64,000 bases of DNA from Amycolatopsis sulphurea (GTDB lineage: Bacteria > Actinomycetota > Actinomycetes > Mycobacteriales > Pseudonocardiaceae). Shown here piece by piece: positions 61,371-64,000 of this stretch. The stretch covers positions 496,001 through 560,000 of the forward strand of contig NZ_PDJK01000002.1 in NCBI RefSeq assembly GCF_002564045.1, given 5' to 3'. The position numbers were made by a program, and so were the translations under genes. Under the pieces are notes generated by a model that worked only from the letters and a program-made list of their open reading frames with translations, was not told the DNA's origin and made no database searches. Position 1 is the first letter of the stretch. Each line of letters starts with the position of its first letter.

Positions 61371-62072
61371 GTGCCGGTCACCGATGCCGCGATCGACAAG
61401 ATCAAGGAGATGATCGTCTCCGGCGAACTCGCCCCGGGTGACCGGCTGCCCAGAGAGGCCGAGCTGGCCCAGCGGCTTGGCCTCTCGCGCAGTTCGCTGC
61501 GCGAGGCGGTCAAGGCACTGTGCCTGATCCGGGTGCTGGACGTGCGTCAGGGCGACGGCACCTATGTGACCAGCCTGGAACCGGACGTGCTGCTCGACGC
61601 GCTGACCCTCGTGGTCGATTTCCACCGGGACGACACGGTACTGGACTTCCTCGCCGTGCGCCGGATCCTGGAGCCGGCCGCGACCGCGCTGGCGGCGCAG
61701 CACATGAGCGAGGCGGACATCGCCGAGCTGGGCACCCTGCTCGGCGAGCTGGGCCAAGCGCCGGGTGTGCCCGAACTGGTGGCCCATGACCTGCGGTTCC
61801 ACCGCAAGATCGCGGAAGGTTCGGGCAATCCGGTGCTGTGTTCGCTGCTGGAGGGCCTCTCCGGGCCGACTGCGCGGGCTCGGATCTGGCGAGGGCTCAC
61901 CCAGGAAGGGGCCGTGGCCAGGACACGGCAGCAGCACGTCGCGATCTACGAGGCGATCGCCTGCCGCGAGCCGGAGGTGGCACGGTCCTGGGCCACGGTG
62001 CACATCGCGGGCGTCGAGCAGTGGCTGCGCACCACCCTCACACCCGGCAAGTCCGCCGCCACGATCTCCTGA
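61371..62072 (+). CDS. GntR-family regulator (FadR/FCD type)
   Basis: The 233-residue protein has a winged-helix start (IKEMIVSGELAPGDRLPREA, then LAQRLGLSRSSLREAVKALC) and an FCD effector domain of helices (LVAHDLRFHRKIAEGSGNPVL with metal-type Asp/His residues). I chose the GTG at 61371 because AGGGAGGGG lies upstream. A GTG at 61320 would add 17 residues. It is divergent from the reductase-lactonase genes and convergent with the ABC transporter, and probably controls this catabolic locus. Confidence 0.87.
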   Translation: MPVTDAAIDKIKEMIVSGELAPGDRLPREAELAQRLGLSRSSLREAVKALCLIRVLDVRQGDGTYVTSLEPDVLLDALTLVVDFHRDDTVLDFLAVRRILEPAATALAAQHMSEADIAELGTLLGELGQAPGVPELVAHDLRFHRKIAEGSGNPVLCSLLEGLSGPTARARIWRGLTQEGAVARTRQQHVAIYEAIACREPEVARSWATVHIAGVEQWLRTTLTPGKSAATIS

Positions 62073-62109
62073 ACGCGCGAAGGTCGGATGTTCACCGGAG
62101 CGCCGTCGG

Positions 62110-63114
62110 TCAGGTTTGCGGTTTTCCTCCGGCGTAACGGCTGATGATCAGCGCGATCAGGATGATGCCGCCGTAGATCGCCTTCAGCCACTCCGCGGGG
62201 ACCTGCGCGATCCGCAGCAGGCTGTCCACCGACTGCAGCAGCAGGACCCCGGTCAGCGCGCCGACCAGGGTGCCCTTGCCGCCGTCTAGCGAAACCCCGC
62301 CGATCACGGCCGCGGCGAACACCTGCAGGATCAGCCCGTCGCCCTGATCCGCGCCGAGCGCCCCGACGTAGCCGGTGTAGGCCAGCCCGCCGAGTGCGGC
62401 CAGGATTCCGGCCACCACGAACACAAGCCAGGAGATCCGGTCGACCCGGATCCCCGCGGCACGCGCCGCCTCCGGGTTGCCGCCGATCGCGTACAGCGCC
62501 CGGCCCGTCCGGTGGTAGCGCAGACCGAGCCCGAACAGTGCGAACAGCGCCGCGGCCAGCCACACCGACATCGGCAGCCCGGCGAACGTGGTGGTCGCGA
62601 GGACGGTGAACGCGTCCAGCCGATCGAACAGAGTCTTGCCGCCGGTGGCGCCGATCTGCGTACCGCGCAGCACGGTGAGCATCGCCAGCGTCACGATGAA
62701 CGCGTTGAGCTTCAGCTTCACGATCAGGAAACCGTTCACGAAGCCGATCAGCGCGCCGGCCGCCGGGATCGCGAGCAGCCCGAGCGCAGCAGGCCATCCG
62801 GTGCCGAAACCGGACGATGCGGCCGGGACCACCAGCATCGCGCCGATCGCCGGGGCGATGCCCATGGTCGATTCGAGCGACAGGTCGAACTTCCCGGTCA
62901 GCAGCACCAGGGACTCACCCAGCACCACCAGGGACAACGCGGCCGCCGCGGACAGGATACTCAGCACGTTGTCGAAGCTGAGGAACGTGTCGCTGATCAA
63001 CCCGCCGATCACGAACACGACCACCAGCGCGGGCAGCAGCGCCAGCTCACGCAGCCACCTCACCTGCCGCCGCACGGACACCGCCGTCCGAGGGCTGGTC
63101 AGCACGTCAGTCAT
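62110..63114 (-). CDS. Sugar ABC transporter permease (RbsC-like)
   Basis: The 334-residue permease has about ten membrane helices, with the family features LSLVVLGESLVLLTGKFDLSL, GFVNGFLIVKLKLNAFIVTLAML and GGNPEAARAAGIRVDRI. It would import a monosaccharide with the ATPase encoded upstream. The ATG at 63114 overlaps the ATPase stop by eight bases. The substrate-binding protein gene is not in the window. Confidence 0.9.
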   Translation of the reverse strand: MTDVLTSPRTAVSVRRQVRWLRELALLPALVVVFVIGGLISDTFLSFDNVLSILSAAAALSLVVLGESLVLLTGKFDLSLESTMGIAPAIGAMLVVPAASSGFGTGWPAALGLLAIPAAGALIGFVNGFLIVKLKLNAFIVTLAMLTVLRGTQIGATGGKTLFDRLDAFTVLATTTFAGLPMSVWLAAALFALFGLGLRYHRTGRALYAIGGNPEAARAAGIRVDRISWLVFVVAGILAALGGLAYTGYVGALGADQGDGLILQVFAAAVIGGVSLDGGKGTLVGALTGVLLLQSVDSLLRIAQVPAEWLKAIYGGIILIALIISRYAGGKPQT

Positions 63115-64000
63115 GGCGCCCGGCTCCTTCGATCCCGGCCACCAGGTCCCCATCCGACCAGCCGGCCCGATGCTCGGCCACGAGGGCGCCGCCGCGCAGC
63201 ACCAGCACGCGGTCGGCCCGGCGCAGATCATCCAGCTCGTCGCTCACCAGCAGCACCGCCTTCCCCTCGGCCCGCACCCGGTCGACGACCGCGAGCAGCG
63301 CCTCCTTCGATTTCACGTCCACGCCCGCGGTGGGGTTGATCAGCACCACCACGCGTGGATCACGCTCCAGCGCACGGGCGAGCACGACCTTCTGCTGATT
63401 GCCACCGGACAGATCGGACACCGGTTGCTCCGGTCCGGTAGCGACGATGCCGTAGTCCGACAGCGCACGAGCGCCGCGCGCCCGGCGTGCCCTCGGCGTC
63501 GCGATCCCGCAGCGGCCCATCCGGTCGAGCACGGACAGCGTGGCGTTGTCCGTGATCGAATGGGCGAGCACGAGCCCTTGATGGTGCCGATCACGAGGCA
63601 CACAGCCGATCCCTGCCTCCAAAGCTGCGGCGATATCGCCGGGTGGCAAGGGTTTTCCTTCCACCGCAACGGTTCCTGCTGTGGACGCCCGCAGCCCGTA
63701 CACCGTCTCGGCGACCTGGTGCTTGCCGCTCGCGTTGCTGCCCGCCAGTCCGACCACCTCGCCGCGACGGACCCGTAAGGACACGTCGCGGAAGCCGTCG
63801 CCGGAAAGCGCGGTGACGGTGAGTACTTCCCCTGCGTCGGCGGCCGGCGGGGCGTGGGTGACGACGGCCGGGAGCCCGTCCTGTTCGCCGGTCATCGCGT
63901 CGACCAGTTCGGCCCGGCCGACCTTCCCGACCGGCGCGGTCAGCACGTGCCGGGCGTCGCGCAGCACGGTGACCGCCTGGCACACCTCGTAAACCTCGTG
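63107..64000 (-). CDS. Sugar ABC transporter ATPase (RbsA-like, partial)
   Basis: This is the C-terminal 297 residues of a two-domain ATPase whose 5' part lies past the right edge. The second nucleotide-binding domain shows GLAGSNASGKHQVAETVYGL (a degenerate Walker A, usual for this domain), the SGGNQQKVVLAR signature and INPTAGVDVKSKEAL. The end of the first domain is seen as the leftmost residues. It pairs with the downstream permease, and the unit probably takes up the sugar metabolised by the nearby aldose reductase and lactonase. Confidence 0.9.
   Translation of the reverse strand, partial: HEVYEVCQAVTVLRDARHVLTAPVGKVGRAELVDAMTGEQDGLPAVVTHAPPAADAGEVLTVTALSGDGFRDVSLRVRRGEVVGLAGSNASGKHQVAETVYGLRASTAGTVAVEGKPLPPGDIAAALEAGIGCVPRDRHHQGLVLAHSITDNATLSVLDRMGRCGIATPRARRARGARALSDYGIVATGPEQPVSDLSGGNQQKVVLARALERDPRVVVLINPTAGVDVKSKEALLAVVDRVRAEGKAVLLVSDELDDLRRADRVLVLRGGALVAEHRAGWSDGDLVAGIEGAGRHD

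Noticed and set aside
1-64000. tRNA, rRNA, riboswitch, transposase or phage genes
   Set aside because: I looked for TPsiC-like GGTTCGA(A/T)TCC arms, rRNA-like conserved stretches and transposase or integrase motifs in the translations and found none convincing; a covariance-model scan would be decisive.

Overview
The window is very GC-rich, gene-dense actinobacterial DNA. GTG starts are frequent and genes often overlap by four bases (ATGA or GTGA). The gene complement (PucR-controlled xanthine dehydrogenase, AllR-like IclR beside malate synthase, form II CO-dehydrogenase-like cluster, complete kdp operon) fits a soil member of the Pseudonocardiaceae. An Amycolatopsis-like genome is my best guess. 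It rests on style, on repeats of the GTGAAGGG/CCCTTCAC type, and on the recurring GTCCAC(A/T)GTGGAC palindrome; it is not a database match. I found no tRNA, rRNA, CRISPR array, insertion sequence or prophage gene.

Layout. 0-5.5 kb: purine catabolism (xanthine dehydrogenase subunits, an 8-oxoguanine/guanine deaminase and the divergent regulator pucR). 5.5-11.2 kb: htpG, then a glyoxylate block (citrate-lyase-like protein, malate synthase, divergent IclR regulator). 11.2-21.5 kb: ftsY, anmK with a sodium:solute symporter, a repeat-rich gap with an orphan XRE regulator, smc, acylphosphatase and a Pro/Ser/Thr-rich membrane protein. 21.5-29.9 kb: the potassium-transport operon, transcribed leftward as a 27-residue membrane peptide, then kdpF-A-B-C-D-E. 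29.9-34 kb: an asnB relic and a LacI-controlled inositol-like sugar locus. 34-39 kb: an acyltransferase, a response regulator/histidine kinase/lipoprotein triad and an SGNH lipoprotein. 39-49.4 kb: a molybdenum hydroxylase cluster (mocA-type transferase, coxD, coxE, coxF, coxS, coxL, coxM, coxG). 49.4-53.5 kb: beta-ketoadipate genes (pcaI, pcaJ, pcaF, a broken pcaC, an IclR regulator). 53.9-56 kb: glyoxylate reductase-like gene and glycerate kinase. 56-59.4 kb: small genes, repeats, gtrA and an ECF sigma factor. 59.4-64 kb: a sugar-acid/aldose catabolic locus with a GntR regulator and an ABC transporter running off the end.

How the genes fit together. Several blocks feed central carbon metabolism from unusual carbon and nitrogen sources. 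Purines give glyoxylate, which malate synthase or the glyoxylate reductase/glycerate kinase pair can use. Aromatics enter through the beta-ketoadipate steps, and sugar lactones through the right-hand locus. Two separate molybdenum hydroxylases (xdh and cox) would share molybdenum cofactor maturation, and the cox block carries its own XdhC-like and MobA-like helpers. Regulators sit next to their targets (PucR, two IclR, LacI, GntR, KdpDE), and palindromes or direct repeats are visible in front of several of them.

Genome decay is a clear theme. An asnB relic, a 3' fragment of a flavin oxidoreductase, a multiply frameshifted pcaC and a one-base-frameshifted aldo/keto reductase lie among intact operons. 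Three direct-repeat tracts and a triplicated 63-bp segment at the kdpC-kdpD junction show local duplication. I saw no wholly new multi-gene system. The most unusual signals are the kdpC-end triplication, the 27-residue kdp peptide with its leader palindrome, and the recurrent 13-bp palindrome found inside unrelated genes.
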